From: Drosophila miranda
Taxonomy: Eukaryota; Arthropoda; Insecta; Diptera; Drosophilidae
Assembly: GCF_003369915.1 (NCBI RefSeq)
Contig: NC_046674.1
Location: 20,029,657-20,093,656, forward strand
Reading direction: 5' to 3'
Length of the DNA: 64,000 nt
Shown one piece after another: positions 24,128 to 33,700 of this stretch. The stretch's first letter is position 1. Each line of letters begins with the position of its first letter. The notes beneath the pieces are model-generated. The model was not told the origin of the DNA, searched no databases, and worked only from the letters and a program-made list of their open reading frames with translations. A program made the position numbers and the translations under genes.

Positions 24128-24591
24128 TTTTATTTATTTATTTATTAAATTAACAAATTAACTGTTAATAATGGTACTTAGATTAAAGGCGGAAAAAGAT
24201 AAGTTAAAAGTTAGCTAAATTTAAATGATTATAAATATTGCATGCAATTAGTTTAAGAGACAGTTCAGGGGATAGGGTTTGACAGAGGGAGTTATAACCC
24301 CTAAAAGGTTCATGATCAGCATAATTAGACCTACATATGGGTAGACGGATAGGCCTAAAAGTACGGGTAGGTCTGGATGGAACGGCCAAGTCAATCTGAC
24401 CCAAGAGAGTTTGGGAGTCAACAGTCCCAAGAAGGAGCTTGTGCACGAACATTACGCCATTGCATATTCTGCGATGGTGTAACGACGGCAGGTCGATAAG
24501 ATTTAGCCTAGACCGGTAGGGTGGCAAGATTCTACCCGAGTCCCAGTTAAAGTTCCGAAGGGCAAAAATTAAAAATTGCTTTTGCACGGAT
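24128..24591 (-). mobile_element. 5'-truncated non-LTR retrotransposon fragment (copy 1)
   Basis: A 464 bp antisense insertion is absent from copy 4, where CCTGTATATATCTTGTAC is uninterrupted. It is bounded by TATAT duplications (24123-24127 and 24592-24596) and ends on the minus strand in an (AAAT)n tail. The minus frame 24587-24204 encodes the C-terminus of a reverse-transcriptase ORF: the HHRRICNGVMFVHKLLLGTVDS and YNHL patterns are typical of the tail of jockey/CR1-like ORF2 proteins. I cannot name the family. Confidence 0.7.
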
Positions 24592-24814
24592 TATATCTTG
24601 TACAAATATAAACGCCCAGTCCAGTGCCAGTCTAGACTCCGTCAAGTAAAGACGCGCCAGCAGCTAAGCAACAGCAAACGCAAATCTAACAACAAAATCC
24701 ACGCAGAAAAACATTCAAGTGCACAAAGCAAATTCCAAAAAAGCCAATAACAAACACACCAAGTGAACAGTTACAAATCCAAGTGAAGCGGGCAGCAGCC
24801 CAAGCTCGAGCGCA

Positions 24815-26065
24815 ATGTCGCGACCACCAGACCCAAAATTGCTCACACAGTGGGACAAAACAGCATTCTTAGAACCAAAATACATATCAATAAACAGAAA
24901 AGATAACAAATCTTTCGAAAACACCTCCCCTTTTATAATAAAAAAAGTCATAGACTACCAGTGTTGCGGTGAAGTAGACTCGGTTAAAAAAATCAGAGAC
25001 GGATCACTTCTAGTCAAAACAAAAGGAACAGCCCAGGCTACTAGACTTATGAAAATCACCAAATTCCACGACTTCGAAGTAATAGCAACCGAACACAAAA
25101 CACTAAACTTCTCCAAAGGGGTAATCTACTCCAACGACTTGCGGAACATTGATATAGACGAAATCAAAAAAGAACTCAAACCTCAAAAAGTCATTGACGC
25201 AACCAAAATACTTAAACAGAAAGACAACGTACTCCATGAAACCGGACTCATCATCGTCACATTCGACACACCAACTCTACCTCAACATTTAATGATCGGT
25301 TACGAACGAGTGAACGTACGTCCTCAAACACCTCGCCCCCTTAAATGCCACAACTGCCAAAAATACGGCCACCCTTCTAAATACTGCAGATCCCCAAAGA
25401 TCTGTACTAACTGCTCAGAAGTGCACCCTGCTGACGATGAACTATGCTCTAAGCCAAAGTTTTGCAGTAACTGCAAATTCAACACCGACATTCAGAATAG
25501 CCACAGCCCCATAGACAAAAATTGCCCAGAGTTCCTCAAACAAAAAGAAATCACAATAATCAAAACAATCGAAAAAGTAGATTTCACTACCGCAAAGAAA
25601 ATTTACCATCAACGGAACCCCCATCAATCCACACCATACGCTGAAGTAGCCCGCTATCAACAACCAAAACCTCATCTCACTGAAGCATCTACCTCATCAT
25701 CGCCCACCTATAACCAATCACACCAAATAAGACCAATCAAAGACTACGGAGACATCACCCCAAACACACATCCAATCAACCCTAAGCCAACTTCATCCCA
25801 ACTACACCCCCCCAGTCAACAACAAGCAATGGATATGGACACCGAAACTACGGAAACCGCTAAAAATACCAAAAACTCGAAAACTATCCAAGATTCTGAC
25901 CGTAAACTCAGAAGCCAGACTAAGGAAAAAGACAAACTTAACCTGGTTACCAAACACCTCAAAGCCAAAGATAAAACTGAAAAAAATAAGACCCCAAACG
26001 CAAACCTAGCCCTTTTATCTAATAATGCACTAGCAAACAAAATTTACAGCGAAGACGATCTTTAA
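24815..26065 (+). CDS. I element ORF1, nucleic-acid-binding Gag-like protein, 416 aa (copy 1)
   Basis: The first ORF of the I-type element starts at GCAATGTCGCG. The middle of the protein has cysteine-rich zinc knuckles, beginning CHNCQKYGHPSKYC and followed by CTNCSEVHP and CSNCKFN...CPEF. The N-terminal part resembles the RNA-recognition-like fold of I/jockey ORF1 proteins. The C-terminal third is polar and rich in T, S, K and N. ORF1 proteins coat the transposon RNA and take it to the integration site. The 74-nt gap to ORF2 suggests reinitiation. The frame is uninterrupted. Confidence 0.88.
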   Translation: MSRPPDPKLLTQWDKTAFLEPKYISINRKDNKSFENTSPFIIKKVIDYQCCGEVDSVKKIRDGSLLVKTKGTAQATRLMKITKFHDFEVIATEHKTLNFSKGVIYSNDLRNIDIDEIKKELKPQKVIDATKILKQKDNVLHETGLIIVTFDTPTLPQHLMIGYERVNVRPQTPRPLKCHNCQKYGHPSKYCRSPKICTNCSEVHPADDELCSKPKFCSNCKFNTDIQNSHSPIDKNCPEFLKQKEITIIKTIEKVDFTTAKKIYHQRNPHQSTPYAEVARYQQPKPHLTEASTSSSPTYNQSHQIRPIKDYGDITPNTHPINPKPTSSQLHPPSQQQAMDMDTETTETAKNTKNSKTIQDSDRKLRSQTKEKDKLNLVTKHLKAKDKTEKNKTPNANLALLSNNALANKIYSEDDL

Positions 26066-26139
26066 ATATAAACCCAAACTAGTATTTATCACTAAGCCCT
26101 ATCACTAAGAAAACAAAACACTACTCCCACTAACTTATA

Positions 26140-29100
26140 ATGCTCAAAATAATCCAATGGAACATCCACGGATACAAGAATAATTATATAGAACTACAAA
26201 CACTCATGAAATCCCACAACCCTCAAATTATTGCATTACAGGAAACCCACATAACGAACCCCATCTCACTCCCAATCCCAATTAACTTTAGCCTATACTG
26301 CAACAACAACCCCACAAATGCTTTCGGTGGCACAGCTCTCCTCATTCACAACTCCATCTCCCATACCCAAATTCAACTCAACGCAGACTTTGACGCAGTA
26401 GGCGTCACCATAAGGTCCAAATCAAATCTCAATATCATATCCGCCTACATCTCCCCTAACAAATCCTTCAACACCCGTAACCTCCAAAACGTCCTCACCC
26501 CGGCAAACGACCACACCATTGTCCTAGGAGACTTCAACAGCTGGCACCCTTACTGGGGCTCACCTAAGGCCAGCTGCAGAGGGAAAACAATAGCCTCATT
26601 CCTAGACCGCTCGAACTTCATCCTACTAAATGACAATACTCCGACCCACTTCTCAACACACAACACATTTACCCACATCGATCTCTCACTTGCAACATCC
26701 AGAATTGCTCCAGAGATCCTCTGGAAAGTGATAGATGACCTTTACGGTTCTGACCACTTTCCCATCTTACTTACACTATTCAACACTCCCTCTCCCTATC
26801 CCCCCTCCCCCTTAACCCCTAAACCTACTTTCAATCTCAAAAACGCAGACTGGGATCTCTTCAGGAAACATACAGCCCGCTTCATCTCCACAACCCAATC
26901 AAATAACAATGTCAATAGAGAAGCCGCCCTAATAAAAAAAATACTTATCCAAAGTGCCCACCTTTCTATCCCACAAAACACCACCTTCTCTCTCACCCGC
27001 ACTGTTCCCTGGTGGAACAAACAACTTTCACTCCTCAAAAGAGACAAAGTCGTAAAATGGATTTACCTCAAGCACAACATAAGCAACCATAACATCATAG
27101 AATACAAAAAATCAAAAGCGTGTTTTAAAAGAGCAATTAGAGAAGCCAAACGAAAATCGATCCTTGAGTTCACAACCCATATACACCCAAACTCAGATCC
27201 AACCACAACATGGTCCAACATCAGACGTCTCTGCGGTCTTTACCCCACTAAAAATATCCATGCCATTCATAACCCGTACACCCAATCACAAACAACCTGT
27301 CAATCCGAAATAGCCAACTCCTTTGCCCAGACATGGTCAGAAGAAGCAGACGACATCAACTTCTCCCCAACATTCCTGTCCAACAAACTCCTCATTAATA
27401 CCCCTTCTAACTATAACCCAACACCATCAGCCCTAGAAATCGAGAAAGACATAACATTAATCGAATACACATCAGCACTGTCCACCTTGAAAGGCAACAC
27501 TCCTGGTCTTGACCGAATTTCTTACTCTATGCTAAAGAACTCACCCTACCCCCTTAAAACCAGAATCCTAACCCTCTACAACAAGATACTCGACTCCTCC
27601 ATCCCACAATCCCTTAAACTCAGCCTAGTCCTTCCCATCTTAAAACCACAAAAGCCCCAAACCGATATCAAATCTTACAGACCCATCTCTCTAAACTCAT
27701 GCCTAGCCAAAACTCTGGACAAGATTGTCGCAAAAAGGTTGTGGTGGTTTGTTTTAAATAACAACCTGATCCACAACAACCAACTAGGGTTCAAAAGAGG
27801 CAAATCTGTACTAGACAGTCTACTTTATGTAGACCACCTAGCTACCAGAGCTATCGCCCTGAAAAAACACCTCACAGTCATCTCGCTGGACTTCACCAAA
27901 GCCTTCGACAGAATTGGTATTCACACCGTAATAAACCAACTAAAAAAATGGAAAGTAGGGCCACGAATACTTAATTATGTTAAGAACTTTATGTCCAACA
28001 GGAAAATCCTCGTCAAAACCGGCAGAAGCTTATCAAATATCTACCCTCTAAATAATGGCATTCCCCAAGGCTCCCCAATCTCCGTTATCCTTTTCCTCAT
28101 AGCTTACAACTCACTCACCGATATCATCTCCCTCCACAAACAAATCAAATTTTGCGCGTACGCCGACGACTTCCACCTACTCATCAATCACAACAAACAA
28201 AAAAGTCCCACAACTAACATCCAAACAATATTTAACCAAATAGACGACTGGTGCAATCACTCAGGCTCAATCCTCTCTAAAGAAAAATCCCAACTCCTTC
28301 ATATATGCCGCAAACGCAACTGCAAACCCAAGATACTCACCGGTGGCACAACCATCCAAGCTACCGACACACTCAGAATCCTTGGGCTCACAATCAACAC
28401 CAAATACAATTGGATCTCTCACATCAACAAACTCAAAGTTGACCTTGCTAAGCCACTAGGCATCATCAAACACCTCTCTTCATTTAAATATAACTGCCAC
28501 ACTTCATCATTAGTGCAAATCATAAAATCCATAATCATTTCCAAAATAGAATTCTGCCTTCCCATATATGGATTTGCTCCCAAATCCCAACTTAACCGCA
28601 TAAAAACCACCCTAAATACAGCAATAAGAGCTGCCCTTGGAGCATTCCGTACCACCCCCATAAATAATATGCTAGCTGAAACCAACATCTTCACCATTGA
28701 AAGCAAACGAGACTACCTTACCGGGAAAATCTCCAAAAACCTCATCCACGGAAAATCCACCCCCCTAAATACCCTTTCCAAAAGCCATAAAAGAAAACAC
28801 CGACTGCTCAGCACGGTAGACAGAGCCATACAAGTGTCCCAAAAACACCTCATCCCTTTTTCCCCAATCAGAACCTCCACATCCAAAAAATTCAACATCC
28901 TTAACATCCACAAATCAACAAACATCAACCTCTCCAATCACAACAAAAACACTACCCCTACAATAGTCTTCCACCAACTTTTCCACTCTATCAAATCAGC
29001 TCTCCCCAAACACAACTTCCTTTACACAGACGGCTCCAAAGCCGGGGGCATTACCAGCTACTGTATTACAAACGAGTCAGCAGTAATAAAAACTGGATTG

Positions 29101-29820
29101 CTGCCAACATACTCATATGTACTCTCCAGCGAAATCATAGCAATACACGAAGCCATCTTATTTACTCGATATAAACGTGGAAAATATGCTATCTGCACCG
29201 ACTCCCTCTCCTCTATCACCTCAATCAGGAACCCCAACAATCACTCCTACTACGCCTCCTCGATCAGAAACCTATTATCCACCCACTTCCCTAAGATCCT
29301 AATAATCTGGATACCCAGTCACATTGGCATAAAAGGCAACGAATTCGCCGACTCTACAGCCAGGATGAACGCCAAATTTCCCCTTATTTACACCCCAAAC
29401 CACAACTCTACCGATATTGCACACTTCCTAAAAAAAATCCTCCAATCCAAACAAACTGACCTCCTCACAAACACCTCTACATGGTACCAACAAATTAGCA
29501 ACCTCGCTACCAACAACACCCCCAAAAACAATATCCTTAATAGAAGGCACCAGGTCATATTTAATAGACTGAGACTGGGCCACACCAAGCTGACCAACGC
29601 CCACTGCATTGACAAAACATTGCCCAACACATGTCCATTGTGCCACAACGCGAACATAGACTTACGACACACACTATACACCTGTCCCTCACTCTCACCA
29701 CAAAGGTCCCTATCATTCAATAACAACGACCCCATGCAACTTATCGCAAACCCCACCAACTCAAATTCCAAAATTATCCTCAAATTCCTACAAACCGCAA
29801 ATATCCTCCACAATATATAA
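26140..29820 (+). CDS. I element ORF2: endonuclease, reverse transcriptase, RNase H, 1226 aa (copy 1)
   Basis: Domains in order: an apurinic-type endonuclease (residues 1-225; QWNIHG, LQETHI, GDFNSWHPYWG, GSDHFPIL), reverse transcriptase (about 440-720; LDFTKAFDRIG, GIPQGSP, catalytic FCAYADDFHLL) and RNase H (about 958-1090; YTDGSKAGG, SSEIIAIHEA, CTDSLSS, IPSHIGIKGNEFAD). The acidic residues D, E, D, D expected for RNase H are present. The C-terminus has a CPLCHNANIDLRHTLYTC zinc-finger-like motif. RNase H after reverse transcriptase supports the I clade over jockey. The ORF is intact and may be active. Copy-specific residues: DDWCNHSG, CRKRNCKP and KIEFCLP here, against W, H and D in units 2 and 3. 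Confidence 0.93.
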   Translation: MLKIIQWNIHGYKNNYIELQTLMKSHNPQIIALQETHITNPISLPIPINFSLYCNNNPTNAFGGTALLIHNSISHTQIQLNADFDAVGVTIRSKSNLNIISAYISPNKSFNTRNLQNVLTPANDHTIVLGDFNSWHPYWGSPKASCRGKTIASFLDRSNFILLNDNTPTHFSTHNTFTHIDLSLATSRIAPEILWKVIDDLYGSDHFPILLTLFNTPSPYPPSPLTPKPTFNLKNADWDLFRKHTARFISTTQSNNNVNREAALIKKILIQSAHLSIPQNTTFSLTRTVPWWNKQLSLLKRDKVVKWIYLKHNISNHNIIEYKKSKACFKRAIREAKRKSILEFTTHIHPNSDPTTTWSNIRRLCGLYPTKNIHAIHNPYTQSQTTCQSEIANSFAQTWSEEADDINFSPTFLSNKLLINTPSNYNPTPSALEIEKDITLIEYTSALSTLKGNTPGLDRISYSMLKNSPYPLKTRILTLYNKILDSSIPQSLKLSLVLPILKPQKPQTDIKSYRPISLNSCLAKTLDKIVAKRLWWFVLNNNLIHNNQLGFKRGKSVLDSLLYVDHLATRAIALKKHLTVISLDFTKAFDRIGIHTVINQLKKWKVGPRILNYVKNFMSNRKILVKTGRSLSNIYPLNNGIPQGSPISVILFLIAYNSLTDIISLHKQIKFCAYADDFHLLINHNKQKSPTTNIQTIFNQIDDWCNHSGSILSKEKSQLLHICRKRNCKPKILTGGTTIQATDTLRILGLTINTKYNWISHINKLKVDLAKPLGIIKHLSSFKYNCHTSSLVQIIKSIIISKIEFCLPIYGFAPKSQLNRIKTTLNTAIRAALGAFRTTPINNMLAETNIFTIESKRDYLTGKISKNLIHGKSTPLNTLSKSHKRKHRLLSTVDRAIQVSQKHLIPFSPIRTSTSKKFNILNIHKSTNINLSNHNKNTTPTIVFHQLFHSIKSALPKHNFLYTDGSKAGGITSYCITNESAVIKTGLLPTYSYVLSSEIIAIHEAILFTRYKRGKYAICTDSLSSITSIRNPNNHSYYASSIRNLLSTHFPKILIIWIPSHIGIKGNEFADSTARMNAKFPLIYTPNHNSTDIAHFLKKILQSKQTDLLTNTSTWYQQISNLATNNTPKNNILNRRHQVIFNRLRLGHTKLTNAHCIDKTLPNTCPLCHNANIDLRHTLYTCPSLSPQRSLSFNNNDPMQLIANPTNSNSKIILKFLQTANILHNI

Positions 29821-30031
29821 CCGAACATACTGTAAATAAATACTCATCCCAACATCTTTGTATATGTATATGTATAAAATCTGACCCAATTACCCTAGAG
29901 CTTAAGGCCTCAGTAGCTATAGCTCCAACTTCTGTTAATATTTAGTTTTAACTAGCTATTAGCATTATTTAATAATAATAATAATAATAAACGCCCAGTC
30001 AACATTTTGATGATTATTAATTTTCTCACAG

Positions 30032-30073
30032 GCACAGGCACAGTCGCGTCATCTCAAGAGAATGCCCTTAAAG
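30032..30073 (+). pseudogene. orphan mu2 exon 9 (copy 1)
   Basis: A 42-nt exon with intact acceptor (TTCTCACAG) and donor (AAAG|GTAAAT) lies just after the I element. It matches copy 4 exon 9 except GAG for GCG. No upstream donor from exon 8 survives and its downstream partner exon 10 is missing. Equivalents: 41581-41622 and 53156-53197 (approximate). Confidence 0.7.
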
Positions 30074-30229
30074 GTAAATATGAATAGATAAGTGCTTTCA
30101 GACGACAGACGCAATTTTTTTGTTGGCTGCTATGGCGACGCGTAAACAATGGAGGTGACGTTAGTTGTTCGATAAATGCATAGCGGTATTTTGGAATTCT
30201 ATTCTTAGGAATCAGAAATACCAAACACA

Positions 30230-30652
30230 TTAACCCATTGCAGGCTGCTCCTAAACGGCTCGTACGATTTTTATGTTTTCCTTGGGTATACTCTATTTGG
30301 AAAAATTTTACTGTTTGTAATATTATTATATATTATTAGTTTGTATTATAGTTTTTATCCGGTTGTTGCCCCAGACGAAGGTTGCCATAGCAAAATAATT
30401 GCATTTTTGGTACACACAAAAACCTGTTAGTTTGCGGCCAGATATGTTAACATATCGCTGGTAAAGGACACCCGGAATTATTAAAAAACCAAATTCAAAG
30501 GTGAATGCTGTTTGGAAACTCTACTTAAAGATTCGTCTCCCTCTTTACCTAACAACAAATTTTATTGCGATACCTCTCAATAGTTCGGCGCTAAAATTCT
30601 TAAAGTTTCATTTTCTTTGGTATTTAAATACCCATGGCCATTAATGGGTTAA
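30230..30652. mobile_element. piggyBac-like MITE, unit 2 copy
   Basis: Element 30234-30648 (415 bp) with flanking TTAA, identical in plan to unit 1. The palindrome GATATGTTAACATATC is at 30441-30456. Confidence 0.45.
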
Positions 30653-30764
30653 ACTATATAGAAAATGAGAGTCGATATTTAATGCCAGAAATCTCATAAC
30701 AAACTTCATTTGTGAGTGAGTTCCGAAATTGCGTCTGAAATTTTTTTTTCCCGCGCAGGGGGAA

Positions 30765-33700
30765 ATGTTTGATTCCGGGATGGCAGCTGTAAGCTTAAGC
30801 ATAAACGGGCAGCCGGCCGTCCTTCTACAGCCCGATACTGTTTACCGCATTGGGCGCAAGGAAGCATATGAGTTCTGTGTCGCCGATGAAGTAAGTACAG
30901 CCAAATGTGTAGTTCTTCCCCAAAGATGAAAACATTGCTTTGTTTTAAACTTGTGCGCCTTAGTCCATGGAGCTGTTGCATGCTTTGGCAATTGTCTATC
31001 GAGCGGGTGTCCTTCGCGTGTTGGCGCTGATGGGAAAGGTATTCGTGAATGGCCTGGAGAACGGCAATGTGGACATCAGCCGAAAGGATGCCATCGATGG
31101 AAAGGTAAAGTTACGCTTCGGTAATGTGGCAGCCGAAGCGCAAATAATGGAACCTATTCAGGTATGTGTATCCCAGAGTGGCTCAAGGAAATACATAAAA
31201 AACATTGACATATTTCAGCACCATGATAGCAGTGGATTCGGCGAATCCCTCAAGGACACATCCGTCGATACAACATCAGACAGTCTCGTTATACCAGAAA
31301 CGGAGGTGCAGTCGGTCAACACAAGTGCTAATACAACGGTTGGTAGCTTTTTTGTACCCGAAACCCAAGCTGTGGTCTTTGATAAAGGAGTCTCGAAGGG
31401 CGGCAAAGTTTCGCTGGGCGATGACTTCATGATACCCGAGACGCAAGATCTCCTTAGTACTCCACCAGTTGTTGTCCACAATGAGAAATCCAATTCTATC
31501 GATGAAGATGCCTCTGAAATGGGCACGCAGATACGCATTTGCACCCAGGAATTCAATAATTTCGATGAGGATGCATTTGATGACTTCGATTCATCTATGA
31601 TAATGGGAGATTCTGTGACGGCACTATCGCTTCGTCAGCGCATTGAAAACAAAAACAAGCAGGGTATGTGGAACCTATTCATATATGTAATTATTATCAT
31701 TTAGATAATTTTTCCCTCTTAGATGTCGATGAAAAGGACCTGGAACTGAGTGCCTTAAATTGGTCTGCAACTAATCCAAAATGCACTGTCTTGAATAGCA
31801 CCAAGGCGGGAGAATTGTCTCCTCGGGAACTTGCTTGTATTGCACCAGACCTATCCGGCCAGAATCCATCTCAAAATGCAAGAAATTGTACTCCTGATCT
31901 ATTTGATTTGATGAATGCTGGTAATGTACTGTCCGCAAAAACAATCGACAAGATTCAGGAAAAGGCAGCCAAAATTGGGAATACACCCGAAGAAGGAGTC
32001 GTTGAAAAGATAGCAAGCAAGCGAGTAGGAAGACCGAGAAAGATCAAAACACCAACATCAACACCGCAGGACACCATACAGAGTAAGATAAAGAAGGAGA
32101 ACCCACCAGAGAAAGAAAATGCGAATACTAGTGCAGTGGCAAAACGGAGGGTGGGCAGACCTAGGAAGTCCCAAAAACCAACAGAAGATAAACCAGAACT
32201 AAAAGTGAGAAGAAGTGAGACATCATCTACAACAGATAAGATCACTACGAGGAACACGTCAGAGGAGAAAGCTAAAGGAGAACCACAATCCAAAGCTGCT
32301 GAAACTCGAGAATTTCGGGAACTTGCTTGTATTACACCAGACCTATCCGGCCAAAATCCATCTCAAAATGCAGGAAATTGTACTCCTGATCTATTTGACT
32401 TGATGAATGCTGGTAATGTACTGTCCGAGAGATCCGCCACACCAACGCTTTGCGGGCTAAAGCAGTTGATTGTGGCCACCATAGAGACACCAACAGCAAC
32501 TCCTATCGAAGTGGAGGACAAAGAAAATCAGGACTTTATTGTCACTCCGAGCAAAGAGCCAGCAAGCGAATCTCCCAAAAATGGCAACGAAAATAACGAA
32601 ACTAATCAGGATTTCATTGCCCCTCAGCCGTTTCCCTTTCACTTAAAGCGCAAGCAAGAAAGATTGCAAGCAACCGAATCTCTTAAAGATCGCCCTGATG
32701 GCGAGCTCATAAATCAGGATTTCATAGAAACTCAGCCATTTCCTTCGAAGCTCAAACAAAATGCCTGGAAAGCAGCCGACTATCCTAAAGACCGCAGCTA
32801 TGAGGAGGAAACTAATCAAGATTTCATTGCCACTCAGCCGTTCCCCTTATGGAAGAAGAAAAATAGGAACGCAGCTGAATCAACTGAAGAACACCGCGAC
32901 AGTGAGGACAATCAAGATTTTATAGCCACGGAGGCATTCCCCTCGATAAGCAAGCAAGCAAGTAAGAACACTCCAGAAAATAAAGAGAACATTCCAGTTG
33001 AAAAAAATGATACAGAACCCAAAGCTTCTACTTCCAAAGACGCAAAAAGTAAGATAAGATCATTGCACTTTTAATGTCAGTACAATTTTACTCATTCCCT
33101 ATTTAATAACAGATTTGAATTCCCGTACATATAATGAAATCATGGAGATACTGGACAAAATGGCTGCAGGCCTTCCACAGCCGCCTGATGATCCAAACGA
33201 ACCTCAAATTAAGTTCGTTGAACCTTCCATTATTATGGATGAAAACTATAATGCTAAGGTTAGTTGAACGTATGTACACCCCGCATGACTTCGTATAACA
33301 TTTTTCCAACTCTACAGGTTGCCCGTCTAGAATCCATCTATCCGGACAGGGACAGCAAGCGGCTTTGGGGTTTACCGAAATTACCCGAAGTCTTGAATAG
33401 CCGCATAGCCGGATCGGAGTCACCTCCACGTACTAGTAGGTTTCCAAGTGTTTTTTCATATGCGCCGGCCTCGCTTAATACGGATCTTAAATGACTGGGA
33501 ACCAGAGTGTCGTGTCGTGCTGAGTTCCAGAAGAACACGTTTTCGACCATTAATATTTTCTTGATCATGCCTGTCTGTCCGTCTCGACGAACGCCTAGAT
33601 CTCAGAAACACTAAGAGCTAAAGCAGCCGAATTGTGTATCCAAATTTTGGTTCGCCCGACCGTCTTCCGCCCCCACAAAGAACGAAAATCTGTGGCATCT

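Larger units (their letters stand above)
24622..29987 (+). mobile_element. full-length I-type non-LTR retrotransposon (copy 1), 5,366 bp
   Basis: It begins CAGTGCCAGTCTAGACTCCG, carries two intact ORFs, and ends in a (TAA)n repeat, the hallmark 3' end of I factors. The target duplication TAAACGCCCAGTC flanks it (24609-24621 and 29988-30000). The uninserted sequence survives in copy 4 near 57970-57995. Length is very close to the 5.37 kb D. melanogaster I factor, though ORF2 is longer and the ORF spacer shorter. Orientation is the same as mu2. The copies in units 2 and 3 share the same site and duplication, so they spread with the segment and not by transposition. Confidence 0.93.
19050..30105 (+). 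repeat. mu2 tandem unit 1 (11,056 bp)
   Basis: The unit runs from the centrobin 5' flank through the MITE, mu2 exons 1-8, an antisense non-LTR fragment, a full I-type element and orphan exon 9, and ends in mu2 intron 9. Unit 2 restarts with the same sequence at 30106. Over its 5' half this unit shares diagnostic bases with unit 4 rather than with units 2 and 3. Confidence 0.95.

Noticed and set aside
24128..24591. Antisense ORF of 127 codons as a host gene
   Set aside because: It is the C-terminal tail of a reverse-transcriptase ORF inside a 5'-truncated insertion flanked by TATAT duplications and absent from copy 4.
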